The notes under the pieces: model-generated | Databases searched by the model: none | Told to the model about the DNA's origin: nothing | The model's input: the letters and a program-made list of their open reading frames with translations, nothing else | In this document: positions 53,003 to 61,981 of the stretch, one piece after another | Layout: each line of letters begins with the position of its first letter | Numbering within the stretch: the first letter of the stretch is position 1 | NCBI RefSeq assembly: GCF_003259195.1 | Contig: NZ_QJPK01000006.1 | Coordinates: 62,001 to 126,000 of the forward strand | Origin: Paracoccus sediminilitoris | GTDB taxonomy: Bacteria; Pseudomonadota; Alphaproteobacteria; Rhodobacterales; Rhodobacteraceae | Length of the DNA: 64,000 nt | Direction of reading: 5' to 3' | Program-made: the position numbers and the translations under genes

Positions 53003-54409
53003 ATGCGCTACAGCCGCGATCTGTCAGGATATGGCGAAACCACGCCGGACCCCCAATGGCCCGGCGGCGCGAGGATCGCCGTCCAGTTCGTCGTCAATTA
53101 CGAAGAGGGCGGCGAGAACAGCATCGAACACGGCGATGCCGCATCCGAGGCCTTCCTGTCGGAAATCATCGGCGCACAGCCCTGGCCCGGCAAGCGGCAT
53201 TGGAACATGGAATCCATCTATGATTACGGCGCGCGTTCGGGCTTCTGGCGTTTGCACCGGCTGCTGAAGGACATTCCCGTCACCGTCTATGGCGTCGCCA
53301 CCGCGCTGGAACGCAGCCCCGAACAGGTCGCCGCCATGAAATCCGCCGGATGGGAGATCGCGACCCACGGGTTGAAGTGGATCGACTATCGCGACATCCC
53401 ACCCGAGGTCGAGGCCGATCACATCGCCCGCGCGATCGAGTTGCATCGCCAGGTGACCGGCGAACGGCCCTATGGTTTCTACCAGGGGCGGACGTCGATG
53501 AACACGGTGGCGCTTGGCTGTCAGGAAGGCGGTTTCGCCTATCTGGCCGACACCATCGCAGACGATCTGCCCTATTGGCATGTCCATGACGGCAAGCCGC
53601 AGCTGATGGTGCCCTATACGATGGACGCCAACGACATGCGCTTTTCCAGCGGCCAAGGCTTCGGCACGGGCCAAGAATTCTTCGACTATCTGCGTGACAG
53701 CTTCGACATGCTTTACGCCGAAGGCGAAGCCGGTGCGCCCAAGATGATGTCCATCGGCCTGCATTGCCGTCTTGCCGGTCGTCCGGGCCGCGCCAAGGCC
53801 ATCCAGCAGTTCCTGGACCACTGCCGCGCGCATGACGGCGTCTGGTTCGCCAGCCGCCTGGACATCGCCCGTCACTGGGCGGAAATGCATCCCTGGCAGC
53901 CCCGCATCCGCCCATCCGAAATGTCCCGCGACGATTTCGTGGTCCGTTTCGGTGGCATCTACGAACATTCGCCCTTCATCGCCGAACGGGTCTGGGATTC
54001 GGAAATGGGGGCGGTCCACGACACGCCCACTGGCCTTTCCGGCCGCATGGCGCAGTTCTTTCGCGCCGCCAGCGACGCCGAACGCCTTGGCGTGCTGACC
54101 GCCCACCCCGACCTGGCTGGCAAGCTGGCGCAGGCCAAACGTCTGACTGCCGACAGCAGCGCAGAACAGGCCAGCGCGGGTCTGGATGCCCTGACCGATG
54201 CCGAACGCACCCAGTTCACCCGGCTGAACGACGCCTATTTCGCCAAGCACGGCTTCCCCTTCATCATCGCGGTGCGCGACCATGACAAGGCGGGCATCCT
54301 GTCGGCCATGCAGACCCGCGTCCAGAACGACACCCGGACCGAACGCGCAACCGCCGAGGCCCAGGTCATTCGCATCGCAGAACTTCGCCTGAAAGAGGCC
54401 TTGAAATGA
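53003..54409 (+). CDS. puuE: PuuE allantoinase fused to OHCU decarboxylase (UraD)
   Basis: A 468-residue two-domain enzyme. Residues 1 to about 300 are a metal-independent PuuE allantoinase of the polysaccharide-deacetylase fold (PGGARIAVQFVVNYEEGGE, EIATHGLKWIDYRD, YQGRTSMNT, SIGLHCRLAGRPGR), which turns allantoin into allantoate. Residues about 310-468 are an OHCU decarboxylase (FGGIYEHSPFIAERVW with the catalytic His, LTAHPDLAGKLA, KHGFPFIIAVRD), which makes (S)-allantoin. The fusion thus joins two consecutive steps, with the later step N-terminal. ATG 53003 has a good ribosome-binding site (cggaggac). The stop overlaps the next gene by four bases. Confidence 0.95.
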   Translation: MRYSRDLSGYGETTPDPQWPGGARIAVQFVVNYEEGGENSIEHGDAASEAFLSEIIGAQPWPGKRHWNMESIYDYGARSGFWRLHRLLKDIPVTVYGVATALERSPEQVAAMKSAGWEIATHGLKWIDYRDIPPEVEADHIARAIELHRQVTGERPYGFYQGRTSMNTVALGCQEGGFAYLADTIADDLPYWHVHDGKPQLMVPYTMDANDMRFSSGQGFGTGQEFFDYLRDSFDMLYAEGEAGAPKMMSIGLHCRLAGRPGRAKAIQQFLDHCRAHDGVWFASRLDIARHWAEMHPWQPRIRPSEMSRDDFVVRFGGIYEHSPFIAERVWDSEMGAVHDTPTGLSGRMAQFFRAASDAERLGVLTAHPDLAGKLAQAKRLTADSSAEQASAGLDALTDAERTQFTRLNDAYFAKHGFPFIIAVRDHDKAGILSAMQTRVQNDTRTERATAEAQVIRIAELRLKEALK

Positions 54410-55299
54410 CCGACCACCCCCCCAAGGGCGCACCGACCGGCGATGTCGCCCAACTGCCCCCCGAACCCGCGCAGCGCATTCCCTATGCCGGTCCCGTCGC
54501 GGGCCTGCCGCCCCAGACCGGGATGACGACCGATACGGCCATCTTCACCGATGCCTATGCCGTCATCCCCCGCACCGTCATGCGCGACATCGTCACCAGC
54601 TATCTGCCCGGCTGGCGTGGCATGCGCATGTGGATGCTGGCCCGCCCCCTGACGGGTTTCGCGGAAACCTTCAGCCAGTATATCGTCGAACTGGCCGAAG
54701 ATGGCGGCAGCGACACCCCCGATGACGACCCGCAGGTCCAGCACGCGATCTTCGTCACCGGCGGCGATCTGCAGATCACCATCGACGGCACCGACCATCC
54801 GCTGACGCCGGGCGCCTTCGCCTATGTCCCGCCCGGAACGCCATGGAAGATCTGGAACTGCACCGCCGGTCCGGCAGGCTTCCACTGGTGGCGCAAGCGT
54901 TGGCAGCCCGCCGCGGGCGTGTCCAAACCCGATCCGATCGTGGTCCAGGAACAGGATCTGGCGCCCTCGATGATGCCCGACACCGACGGCGCATGGGGCA
55001 CGACGCGCTTCATGGACCCCGCCGATCTGCGCCACGACATGCATATCACGGTCGTGACCTTCAAACCGGGCGGATCGATCCCCTTCGCCGAAACCCATGT
55101 CATGGAACACGGGCTCTATGTGCTTGAAGGCAAGGCCGTCTATCGCCTGAACCGGGACTGGGTCGAGGTCGGCCCCGGCGACTACATGTGGCTGCGCGCC
55201 TTCTGCCCCCAAGCCTGCTATGCGGGTGGGCCTGGGCCGTTCCGCTATCTGCTTTACAAGGACGTCAACCGTCACGCACCGCTCTGGGGTCATCGCTGA
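54406..55299 (+). CDS. (S)-ureidoglycine aminohydrolase, bicupin
   Basis: A 297-residue bicupin of the UGlyAH (AllE/YlbA) family, which releases ammonia from (S)-ureidoglycine to give (S)-ureidoglycolate. Two cupin halves are visible: the first with VQHAIFVTGGDLQITIDG and the second with FAETHVMEHGLYVLEGKAVYRLN, which holds the Mn-binding Glu/His residues (ETHVMEHG). The C-terminal CYAGGPGPFRYLLYKDVNR is conserved. The ATG overlaps the stop of puuE-uraD, so they are co-translated. The enzyme that makes its substrate, allantoate amidohydrolase, and the following ureidoglycolate lyase are not in this window. Confidence 0.93.
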   Translation: MTDHPPKGAPTGDVAQLPPEPAQRIPYAGPVAGLPPQTGMTTDTAIFTDAYAVIPRTVMRDIVTSYLPGWRGMRMWMLARPLTGFAETFSQYIVELAEDGGSDTPDDDPQVQHAIFVTGGDLQITIDGTDHPLTPGAFAYVPPGTPWKIWNCTAGPAGFHWWRKRWQPAAGVSKPDPIVVQEQDLAPSMMPDTDGAWGTTRFMDPADLRHDMHITVVTFKPGGSIPFAETHVMEHGLYVLEGKAVYRLNRDWVEVGPGDYMWLRAFCPQACYAGGPGPFRYLLYKDVNRHAPLWGHR

Positions 55300-55356
55300 C
55301 GCCCACAGCAGGGGGTCCGGGGGGCGCGCAGCACCCCCGGACGTCGCGGGACGCAA

Positions 55357-56265
55357 TCAGACCTTGGTGGCGCCCACCACCGGCGTCTTCATCCGCGCCC
55401 GCAGACGGGCCTCGCGCCAGGTGATATAGCTGATCGCCCCGATCATCAGCCCGCCGCCCAAAATCACCCATGCGTCCAGCGGTTCGGCAAAGACTAGAAC
55501 CCCGATCAGGCTGGCCCAAACCAGCTGCAAAAAGGTCACAGGCTGCGTGACCGTCAGGGGTGCGGCCGCAAAGGCCCGCGTCATCGTGTAATGCCCCGCC
55601 GTCGCAAACAGCGCGACCAGACCCAGCCAGCCCACCTGCCCCCAGGTCGGCGGCACCCATTGCGCCCAAGCCAGCGGGGCCAGACCGACGGCGACCGTCA
55701 CCGACATCATGGCCACCACCACCGACGCAGGCACCCGTTCCGACAGCCGCTTTGCCACCAGATAGGAAGACCCGAATGCCACCGAGGCCATGACCTGCGA
55801 CATGTGCCCCGCATCCAGCTCCCTCAGTCCCGGACGCAGCACGATCAGCGCCCCCAGCAACGCCACTCCGATGGCGGCGATGCGACGGGCGGCCAGTTTC
55901 TCGCCCATGAACAATGCCGCGCCGATGGTGACGATGATGGGGTTCAGAAAGCCGATGGCCGTCACCTCGGCGATGGTGATGCGCGACATGGCAAAGAACC
56001 ACGCCACCACCGCCACGACATGCAGCCCCCCGCGCAGCGCGAACATGCCCCAGACCGGGGCCGGAAAACCACGTCTCAGCGCGGGCCAGACGATGGGGAT
56101 CAGAAAGACCACGCCGATCACAAAGCGGATGAAGGCCGCCTGCGCCGCAGGCAGCGCACCGTCCAGCCCGCGCACGATGGTGTTGACCGCGACGAAGCAC
56201 AGTCCCGTGACCAGCATCCAGCCGATCCCGACCAAGTCCCGCGATGTGGTGTTCGATGATTGCAT
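55357..56265 (-). CDS. DMT-superfamily (EamA) transporter
   Basis: A 302-residue membrane protein with ten hydrophobic segments in two EamA repeats (first repeat including ITIAEVTAIGFLNPIIVTIG and GEKLAARRIAAIGVALLGAL; second ending in LVWASLIGVLVFAEPLDAWV). The substrate is unknown. It converges on the ureidoglycine aminohydrolase gene, with a GC hairpin in the 57-base gap, so it is probably not part of the purine operon, though export of a purine-derived amine cannot be excluded. ATG 56265 (MQSSNTTSRDLVGIGWML) is chosen as the start closest to the first helix. Confidence 0.87.
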   Translation of the reverse strand: MQSSNTTSRDLVGIGWMLVTGLCFVAVNTIVRGLDGALPAAQAAFIRFVIGVVFLIPIVWPALRRGFPAPVWGMFALRGGLHVVAVVAWFFAMSRITIAEVTAIGFLNPIIVTIGAALFMGEKLAARRIAAIGVALLGALIVLRPGLRELDAGHMSQVMASVAFGSSYLVAKRLSERVPASVVVAMMSVTVAVGLAPLAWAQWVPPTWGQVGWLGLVALFATAGHYTMTRAFAAAPLTVTQPVTFLQLVWASLIGVLVFAEPLDAWVILGGGLMIGAISYITWREARLRARMKTPVVGATKV

Positions 56266-56312
56266 GATCTGCACCTGCCGCCTTTCCCGCGACAAGGCAA
56301 GTCCGTTCGGTG

Positions 56313-56906
56313 TCAGTCCAGCGCCAGCCGCATCGCGATGGCCCACATGACACAGCCGATGCCGAATTCCAGCCAACGCCAGGCGGCGGGTCTTCGAAAC
56401 AGCGGCTCCAGCAGGCGCGCGCCATAGCCCAGGGAAAAGAAGAACAGGAACGATCCGGTCACCGCCCCCGCCCCGAAAACCCCGGGCATCGGCCACTGCG
56501 CCGAGATCGCCCCCAGCAGAACGACCGTGTCCAGCCAGACATGCGGGTTCAGCCATGTCAGCGCGGCAATGGTCGCCAAGGCGGCGCCCAGGCTCTGGGC
56601 CTGGCCTTCGGGGCGCAGCGCTTCGCCCCCGCGCCAAGCGGCCCGGAAGGCGCGCAGCCCATAGATCGCCAGAAAGGCCACCCCGCCCCAGCGCATCGCT
56701 TCAAACAACCAGGGCCAGCGCAGTCCGGCGCGGGCCATGCCCGCAACCCCCAGGATGATCAGCACCGCGTCCGAAATCGCGCAAAACAGGCAGATGGCGA
56801 AGACATGACGGCGCAGGATGCCCTGTTTCAGCACGAAAGCGTTCTGCGCCCCGATCGCCAGGATCAGCGACAGCCCGGTCCCCAGACCCGCCAGATATGA
56901 CAGCAT
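56313..56906 (-). CDS. LysE/ArgO-family amino acid exporter
   Basis: A 197-residue protein with six hydrophobic segments and the LysE-type N-terminus LSLILAIGAQNAFVLKQGILRRHV, followed by the second-half motif ALTWLNPHVWLDTVVLLG. These are the signatures of the LysE/ArgO group that exports basic amino acids such as arginine and lysine. The ATG at 56906 follows gatggagggccg. It is upstream of the DMT transporter on the same strand, separated by 47 bases, so two exporters may be co-transcribed. No LysG/ArgP-type regulator is adjacent. Confidence 0.92.
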   Translation of the reverse strand: MLSYLAGLGTGLSLILAIGAQNAFVLKQGILRRHVFAICLFCAISDAVLIILGVAGMARAGLRWPWLFEAMRWGGVAFLAIYGLRAFRAAWRGGEALRPEGQAQSLGAALATIAALTWLNPHVWLDTVVLLGAISAQWPMPGVFGAGAVTGSFLFFFSLGYGARLLEPLFRRPAAWRWLEFGIGCVMWAIAMRLALD

Positions 56907-56984
56907 CGGCCCTCCATCGAAAAAATCGCCGGGCAACAGCCCTGCTGCCCGACGACCCGTTGCCCTGCAGGAATGCGTCCGGCC

Positions 56985-57728
56985 TTAAAGGCTGGCCGCG
57001 ACATCCTCGGACAGGTCGAAATTGCCGATGACGTTCTGCACGTCGTCGTCATCTTCCAGCGTGTCGATCAGCTTCATCAGCTTCTGGGCGGTTTCCACGT
57101 CGGTGATCTCGGTCGGGGCCTGCGGCTTCCAGATCAGCTTGGCGGTCTCGGATTCGCCCAAGGATGCCTCCAGCGCGGTGGCGACCTCGTTCAGCGCGGT
57201 GTCGGCGCAATAGATCCAGTGGCCTTCATCGTCGCTTTGCACGTCATCCGCACCGGCTTCGATGGCGGCCATCATGACCGTATCGGCGTCGCCCGCACTG
57301 GCGGGATAGACGATCTCACCCACGCGGTCGAACATGAACGCGACCGAACCCGTCTGACCCATGTCGCCGCCCGACTTGGTAAAATAGCTGCGGACATTGG
57401 ATGCGGTGCGGTTGCGGTTGTCGGTCATCGCCTCGACCAGCAGGGCGATGCCGTTCGGGCCGTAACCTTCGTAACGGATCTCGTCGTAATTGTCGCCCTC
57501 ACCGGCCTGCGACTTCTTGATGGCGCGGTCGATCACGTCCTTGGGGACCGATTTCGACTTGGCTTCCTTGACGGCCATGCGCAGGCGGGGGTTCTTGTCG
57601 GGATCAGGGTCGCCCATCTTGGCGGCCACGGTGATTTCCTTGGCCAGCTTCGAAAACAGTTTCGAACGCTGAGCGTCCTGCCGGCCCTTGCGATGCTGGA
57701 TGTTGGCCCACTTTGAATGACCTGCCAT
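56985..57728 (-). CDS. YebC/PmpR-family regulator
   Basis: A 247-residue YebC/TACO1-family protein with the invariant start [18 protein letters not shown], followed by [37 protein letters not shown] and [23 protein letters not shown]. Members bind DNA as regulators or help ribosomes past proline stretches, so the exact role here is open. Length and domain order are normal, with an acidic C-terminus ([21 protein letters not shown]). The ATG at 57728 is the family-standard start. It is divergent from an SLC13-type transporter with 138 bases between start codons. Confidence 0.95.
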   Translation of the reverse strand: MAGHSKWANIQHRKGRQDAQRSKLFSKLAKEITVAAKMGDPDPDKNPRLRMAVKEAKSKSVPKDVIDRAIKKSQAGEGDNYDEIRYEGYGPNGIALLVEAMTDNRNRTASNVRSYFTKSGGDMGQTGSVAFMFDRVGEIVYPASAGDADTVMMAAIEAGADDVQSDDEGHWIYCADTALNEVATALEASLGESETAKLIWKPQAPTEITDVETAQKLMKLIDTLEDDDDVQNVIGNFDLSEDVAASL

Positions 57729-57866
57729 GTCGGGTCGCCCTTCACAATTCAATTGAAAACCTTGCGCGCTTTTAGTCCACCAGACGGGTGCATCGCAAGG
57801 CGAACCGGAATGGGTCTGCCTGCGTTCGGTGCGACGGCCGGGATGACGGCCCAGACGAGGATATCC

Positions 57867-59645
57867 ATGACCCCCCAACAGATCCTGCTTTTCGCCCTTC
57901 TGGGCCTGATGATTGCGCTGATGCTCTGGGGGCGGTGGCGATACGACCTCGTGGCCTTCGGGGGCCTGATGGCGGCCGTCCTGACGGGGATCGTTCCGTC
58001 CGAGGACGCGTTCTCGGGGTTCGGCAACCCGACCACCCTGATCGTGGCGCTGGTGCTGATCGCGACGGCCGGTCTGAACCGGTCGGGGGCGGTCGCGCGC
58101 ATGGCCCGGCTGATCGCCTCGCGCCAACGGGGGACCACAACCCATGTGCTGGTCTTCGGCACGGTGGGGGGACTGCTTTCCGGGTTCATGAACAATATCG
58201 CGGCGCTGGCCATGCTGATGCCCGTCGATCTGCAGGCCGCGCGCAAGGCCAACCGGCAGGCGGGCCTGACGCTGATGCCGCTGGCCTTCGCAACGATCCT
58301 CGGCGGCATGCTGACGCTGATCGGCACGCCCCCCAACCTGATCGTGTCGGGATTTCGGGCCGATGTGCTGGGAGAGCCCTACCGGATGTTCGATTTCCTT
58401 CCCGTGGGGGGTGCGGTCGCCGTGGCGGGGATCGCCTTCATCGGTCTTGTGGGCTGGCGCCTGATCCCCGGCGCACGCGAAGATGCGCCCAGTGAAGGCG
58501 ACGGACCCCAGCGCCGCTATGTCTCGTCGCTGGTGGTGACCGAAGCCGGCCTCGCCGCCGCCCGCCTGATCGCCGATGCGCGCGCCGAAGCCGCCAAGGC
58601 CAATGTCCGCATCATCGGTTTGCGCCGCCACGGCCAGGACATCGCGGGCAACCTGGATGACGTGACGATCGAGGATGGTGACGTCATCGTCCTGCGCGCC
58701 GACCCGCAGGCCTTGGACGAATTCAGATCGACCAACGATCTCTCGTTCCCCGATGGCCGGATGGAGCCCCGCGCCCGCAAGGACGCCGAAGGCCAGCAGC
58801 TGATCGAATGCCTGGTGCCGCGTGCCTCGGGAATTGCGGGCCGGTCGGTGCAATCCTTCGGGCTGACGAACCGCCATGACAGCGTCCTGATCGGGATGCG
58901 CCGTCAGGGGCTGGCGCAGCGCCGCGACCTGTCGCGCCAGACGTTGCAATCGGGGGACATGCTGCTGTTGCTGGTTCCCGAAAGCCGCATCGAGGACATG
59001 CTGGCCGCCACCGGCCTGCTGCGCATCGATGGCGGCAGCCTGTCGGTCCAGCGCGAACGCCACATGCGTTCGGCGGTCGGACTGTTCGCGCTGGCGGTGT
59101 TGGCCGCATCCCTTGGCGTGACGACGATGCCGATCGCGCTTGGCTGTGTCATCATCGCCTATGTGCTGTTCGGGGTGCTGTCGGTGCATGAGCTTTACGA
59201 CCATGTCGATTGGCCGATCATCGTGCTGTTGGGCAGCATGATCCCCCTGGGGCTGGCTCTGGACCAGACGGGCGGCTCGGCGCTGATCGCGCGGGGACTG
59301 GCCAGCCTGACGCAAGGCTATCCGGCCTGGATTGCGCTGGTGCTGCTAATGGCGGCCACGATGATGCTGTCGGATGTCCTGAACAACAACGCCACGACCA
59401 TCATCGCGGCCCCGGTCAGCATCCGTCTGGCCGAACAGCTGGGCGTTCAGCCGGACGCCTTCCTGATGGGGGTAGCGGTCGCGGCCTCCTGCGCCTTCCT
59501 GACGCCGATCGGACACCAGAACAACACGCTGATCCTGGGACCGGGCAATTACCGCTTTGGCGATTACTGGCGGATGGGACTGCCGTTGGAGATCATCGTC
59601 ATGGCCGTGTCCGTGCCGCTGCTGCTGATCGTCTGGCCGCTGTGA
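57867..59645 (+). CDS. SLC13/DASS-type transporter with RCK_C domains
   Basis: A 592-residue membrane protein: N-terminal helices (about residues 1-190, including [16 protein letters not shown] and the [12 protein letters not shown] signature), two RCK_C (TrkA-C) cytosolic domains (about 215-300 and 315-390, [16 protein letters not shown].. and [21 protein letters not shown]), then a second membrane half with [17 protein letters not shown] and [16 protein letters not shown]. The doubled N-N-x-T and P-x-G-x-x-x-N motifs are those of sodium- or proton-coupled carriers of sulfate or dicarboxylates. The substrate is unknown. The similar gene at 60068-61846 encodes a paralogue of the same length. 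Confidence 0.88.
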   Translation: MTPQQILLFALLGLMIALMLWGRWRYDLVAFGGLMAAVLTGIVPSEDAFSGFGNPTTLIVALVLIATAGLNRSGAVARMARLIASRQRGTTTHVLVFGTVGGLLSGFMNNIAALAMLMPVDLQAARKANRQAGLTLMPLAFATILGGMLTLIGTPPNLIVSGFRADVLGEPYRMFDFLPVGGAVAVAGIAFIGLVGWRLIPGAREDAPSEGDGPQRRYVSSLVVTEAGLAAARLIADARAEAAKANVRIIGLRRHGQDIAGNLDDVTIEDGDVIVLRADPQALDEFRSTNDLSFPDGRMEPRARKDAEGQQLIECLVPRASGIAGRSVQSFGLTNRHDSVLIGMRRQGLAQRRDLSRQTLQSGDMLLLLVPESRIEDMLAATGLLRIDGGSLSVQRERHMRSAVGLFALAVLAASLGVTTMPIALGCVIIAYVLFGVLSVHELYDHVDWPIIVLLGSMIPLGLALDQTGGSALIARGLASLTQGYPAWIALVLLMAATMMLSDVLNNNATTIIAAPVSIRLAEQLGVQPDAFLMGVAVAASCAFLTPIGHQNNTLILGPGNYRFGDYWRMGLPLEIIVMAVSVPLLLIVWPL

Positions 59646-59666
59646 CATGTCCCTTGAAACGCGAAA

Positions 59667-59685
59667 CGCGGCCCAAGGGGCCGCG
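59667..59685. terminator. Hairpin between SLC13-type gene and convergent DUF1127 gene
   Basis: Arms cgcggccc / gggccgcg with a 3-base loop lie between two convergent stop codons. On the minus strand the stem is followed by tttcgcgttt, so it better suits the DUF1127 gene. Confidence 0.55.
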
Positions 59686-59714
59686 CATGGCGTCTGCGGT
59701 CGGACCGCAAAAGG

Positions 59715-59942
59715 TTAGAGCGCGGCTGCGCCACCCAGGATGCGGCGGATTTCGCCTTCGCGGGTCAGACCCTTGGCGGCAAGTTCCGCGTCGCTGTGCT
59801 GGCTCAGGCGGTTCAGCGCGCGCATCTGCGGGCTTGCCTCGGCTAGGGTGATCATGAAGCGGCCGATGGCCCGGAACGGAGCCAGCAGAGCGCTGGTCGG
59901 AAATGCTGCGGTCTTGTGGCCGGCAGTTGCGATGGTCGCCAT
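59715..59942 (-). CDS. DUF1127 small protein
   Basis: A 75-residue protein. The C-terminal third, ALNRLSQHSDAELAAKGLTREGEIRRI, is the DUF1127 motif (a short Arg-rich helix preceded by L..LSD.EL...G). In Rhodobacter and other alphaproteobacteria, related small proteins are tied to stress responses and RNA metabolism (for example CcaF1). The N-terminal half is longer than the minimal family and holds a hydrophobic stretch (ALLAPFRAIGRFMITLAEA). The start has a strong ribosome-binding site (aaggag) seven bases upstream. It stands alone between two convergent-oriented SLC13-type genes. Confidence 0.82.
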   Translation of the reverse strand: MATIATAGHKTAAFPTSALLAPFRAIGRFMITLAEASPQMRALNRLSQHSDAELAAKGLTREGEIRRILGGAAAL

Positions 59943-60067
59943 TTGGAAACTCCTTGCGAATAGGTCGTTTCCTCCCTTGCCGTCATAGATCGGCCTTTTG
60001 GGCGCGGATCACAACCGCCGATGCTGCATGGCAGCATTGCGATCTGCGAAAGGTTCTCCAGAGGCCG

Positions 60068-61846
60068 CTACAGCGGCCAGATCAGCGGGATCAGCAGGGA
60101 GGCCACCAGCGCCATCAACAGGTTCAACGGCAGGCCGACCTTGATGAAATCGGCAAAGCGATAGCCGCCCGGACCATAGACCAGCGTGTTCGTCTGATAG
60201 CCGATCGGCGTTGCAAAACTGGCTGATGCCCCCATCATCACCGCCACCACCAGCGGGCGCGGATCGACGCCAAGCGAATTGCCAAGGCTGATCGCCAAGG
60301 GCGTCACGATGACGGCCACGGCATTGTTAGTCACCGTTTCCGTCAAAGATGTCGCCAGCATATAGACCGCCAGCACCAGCGCCCAATGCGGCAGCGTCGC
60401 CAGCCAGGGCGCGACCTTGTCCACGACCAGCTGCACCGCGCCACTGTTTTCCAGGCCCGCGCCGACCGCCAGCATGGCAAAGATCAGCGCCATCAGGCGA
60501 CCATCCACAAAGGACAGAGCCTCGTCGGCGTCGATGCAGCGCGTTCCCAGCACCACGGCCACTCCGATAAAGGACAACAGCAGGATCGGTGCCACCTCGA
60601 AGGCGGACAGCACGACGACGCCGGCCAGCGTGGCGACCACGATGGGCGCGTGGCGGCGGCGATAGGCACGGTCCGAGGGCGCGTTGACCTCGACCATGTC
60701 CATATCGCTGGCCAAGCGCTGGATGTCGGTCGATGCCCCCTCCAGCAGCAGCGTGTCGCCCACGCGCACGACCAGATCGTCCAGCTGACGACCGATATTC
60801 TGATTCTTGCGATGCGCAGCCAGGACATAGACGCCATAGCGACGGCGCAGGCGCATCGACCCCAGCGATCGGCCGACCATGTGGCAACCCGGCGTGATCA
60901 GCACCTCGACCGTCGAGGTCTGGACCGAACTCAGCTTGTCCACCATGCGCAGGTCCTTGTGGGACTGCAGGCCCAGCACCTCGGACATGGGGGTGCGCAG
61001 GACAACGCGGTCGCCCTCCTCCAGCTGGACGGCGGACAGATCGCGGCGCAGGGACGCATCGCCGCGCAACACGTCGATGACGCGGGCGCTGTCGCGGGCA
61101 AAGATGTCGACCTCGTCCAGCGTCTTGCCGATCAGGGCCGATCCTTCGGGAATGGCGACCTCGGTAAAGAACTTCATCTTGCTGCGCCCCGACAGCAATT
61201 GCGACATGGAATCGCGGTCGGGCAGCAGGCGGGGGGCGAAGATCAGCAGATAGGTGACCCCCACGACCGCCATCGGCAGGCCGACCCAGGTGATCTCGAA
61301 GATGGTGAAATGCTCCATCCCCGCGGACCGCGCGACCCCGTCCACCAGCAGGTTGGTCGATGTGCCGATCAGCGTCATCGTGCCACCCAGGATCGACAGA
61401 TAGGACAGCGGGATCAACAGCTTGGAGGGCGATTTGCCCATTTCCTTGGCCAGCTGCATGAAGATCGGCATCATCACGACGACCAGCGGCGTGTTGTTGA
61501 CGAATGCCGACATGGTACAGACCAGGATCGACACGGATGCCAGGGTCAGCATCGGATGCGCCCCGGCATGACGCGCCGCACGCTGCCCGATCCAATCCAG
61601 CGCCCCGGTCCGCACCAGGCCGCCCACGATGATGAACATGAAGGCGATGGTCCAGGGCGCCGCATTCGACAGCACCCCGGAAATATGGCTGACATCCAGA
61701 ATGCCAAGCCCAAGCAGGGTGACGGCACCAAGGATCGCGGTGACTTCCGGGGGATAGGTCTCTCGGATGAACAAGGTCAGCATGGCAATGATGATGAAGA
61801 TGGTCACCACCGCTCCGGTCATCCCGGTCAATTCAAATCCGAACAT
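60068..61846 (-). CDS. SLC13/DASS-type transporter with RCK_C domains (paralogue)
   Basis: A 592-residue protein with the same plan as the gene at 57867: helices to about residue 205 (with MSAFVNNTPLVVVMMPIF and LIGTSTNLLVDGVA), two RCK_C domains (about 218-300 and 312-395, FFTEVAIPEGSALIGKTLDE and VEVLITPGCHMVGRSLGS), and a second membrane half with TETVTNNAVAVIVTPLAISL and FATPIGYQTNTLVYGPGGY. The motifs are shared in kind but the sequences are well diverged, so this is an old duplication or separate acquisition. RCK_C domains usually bind small ligands and may gate transport. Sulfate, thiosulfate or dicarboxylates are possible substrates. Confidence 0.88.
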   Translation of the reverse strand: MFGFELTGMTGAVVTIFIIIAMLTLFIRETYPPEVTAILGAVTLLGLGILDVSHISGVLSNAAPWTIAFMFIIVGGLVRTGALDWIGQRAARHAGAHPMLTLASVSILVCTMSAFVNNTPLVVVMMPIFMQLAKEMGKSPSKLLIPLSYLSILGGTMTLIGTSTNLLVDGVARSAGMEHFTIFEITWVGLPMAVVGVTYLLIFAPRLLPDRDSMSQLLSGRSKMKFFTEVAIPEGSALIGKTLDEVDIFARDSARVIDVLRGDASLRRDLSAVQLEEGDRVVLRTPMSEVLGLQSHKDLRMVDKLSSVQTSTVEVLITPGCHMVGRSLGSMRLRRRYGVYVLAAHRKNQNIGRQLDDLVVRVGDTLLLEGASTDIQRLASDMDMVEVNAPSDRAYRRRHAPIVVATLAGVVVLSAFEVAPILLLSFIGVAVVLGTRCIDADEALSFVDGRLMALIFAMLAVGAGLENSGAVQLVVDKVAPWLATLPHWALVLAVYMLATSLTETVTNNAVAVIVTPLAISLGNSLGVDPRPLVVAVMMGASASFATPIGYQTNTLVYGPGGYRFADFIKVGLPLNLLMALVASLLIPLIWPL

Positions 61847-61981
61847 TCAAAACTCATTCCTGGCGCGGGCGCTGCGCCCCGCATTCGCGGCATATTGCGC
61901 CGGAAGACCAAGGCCCCGCAAGCGGTCTTCAGCGTGGCAGGCCCGGCCCGCGACGCAAGGTCGGAGGGCCGGGCAAAGGGG

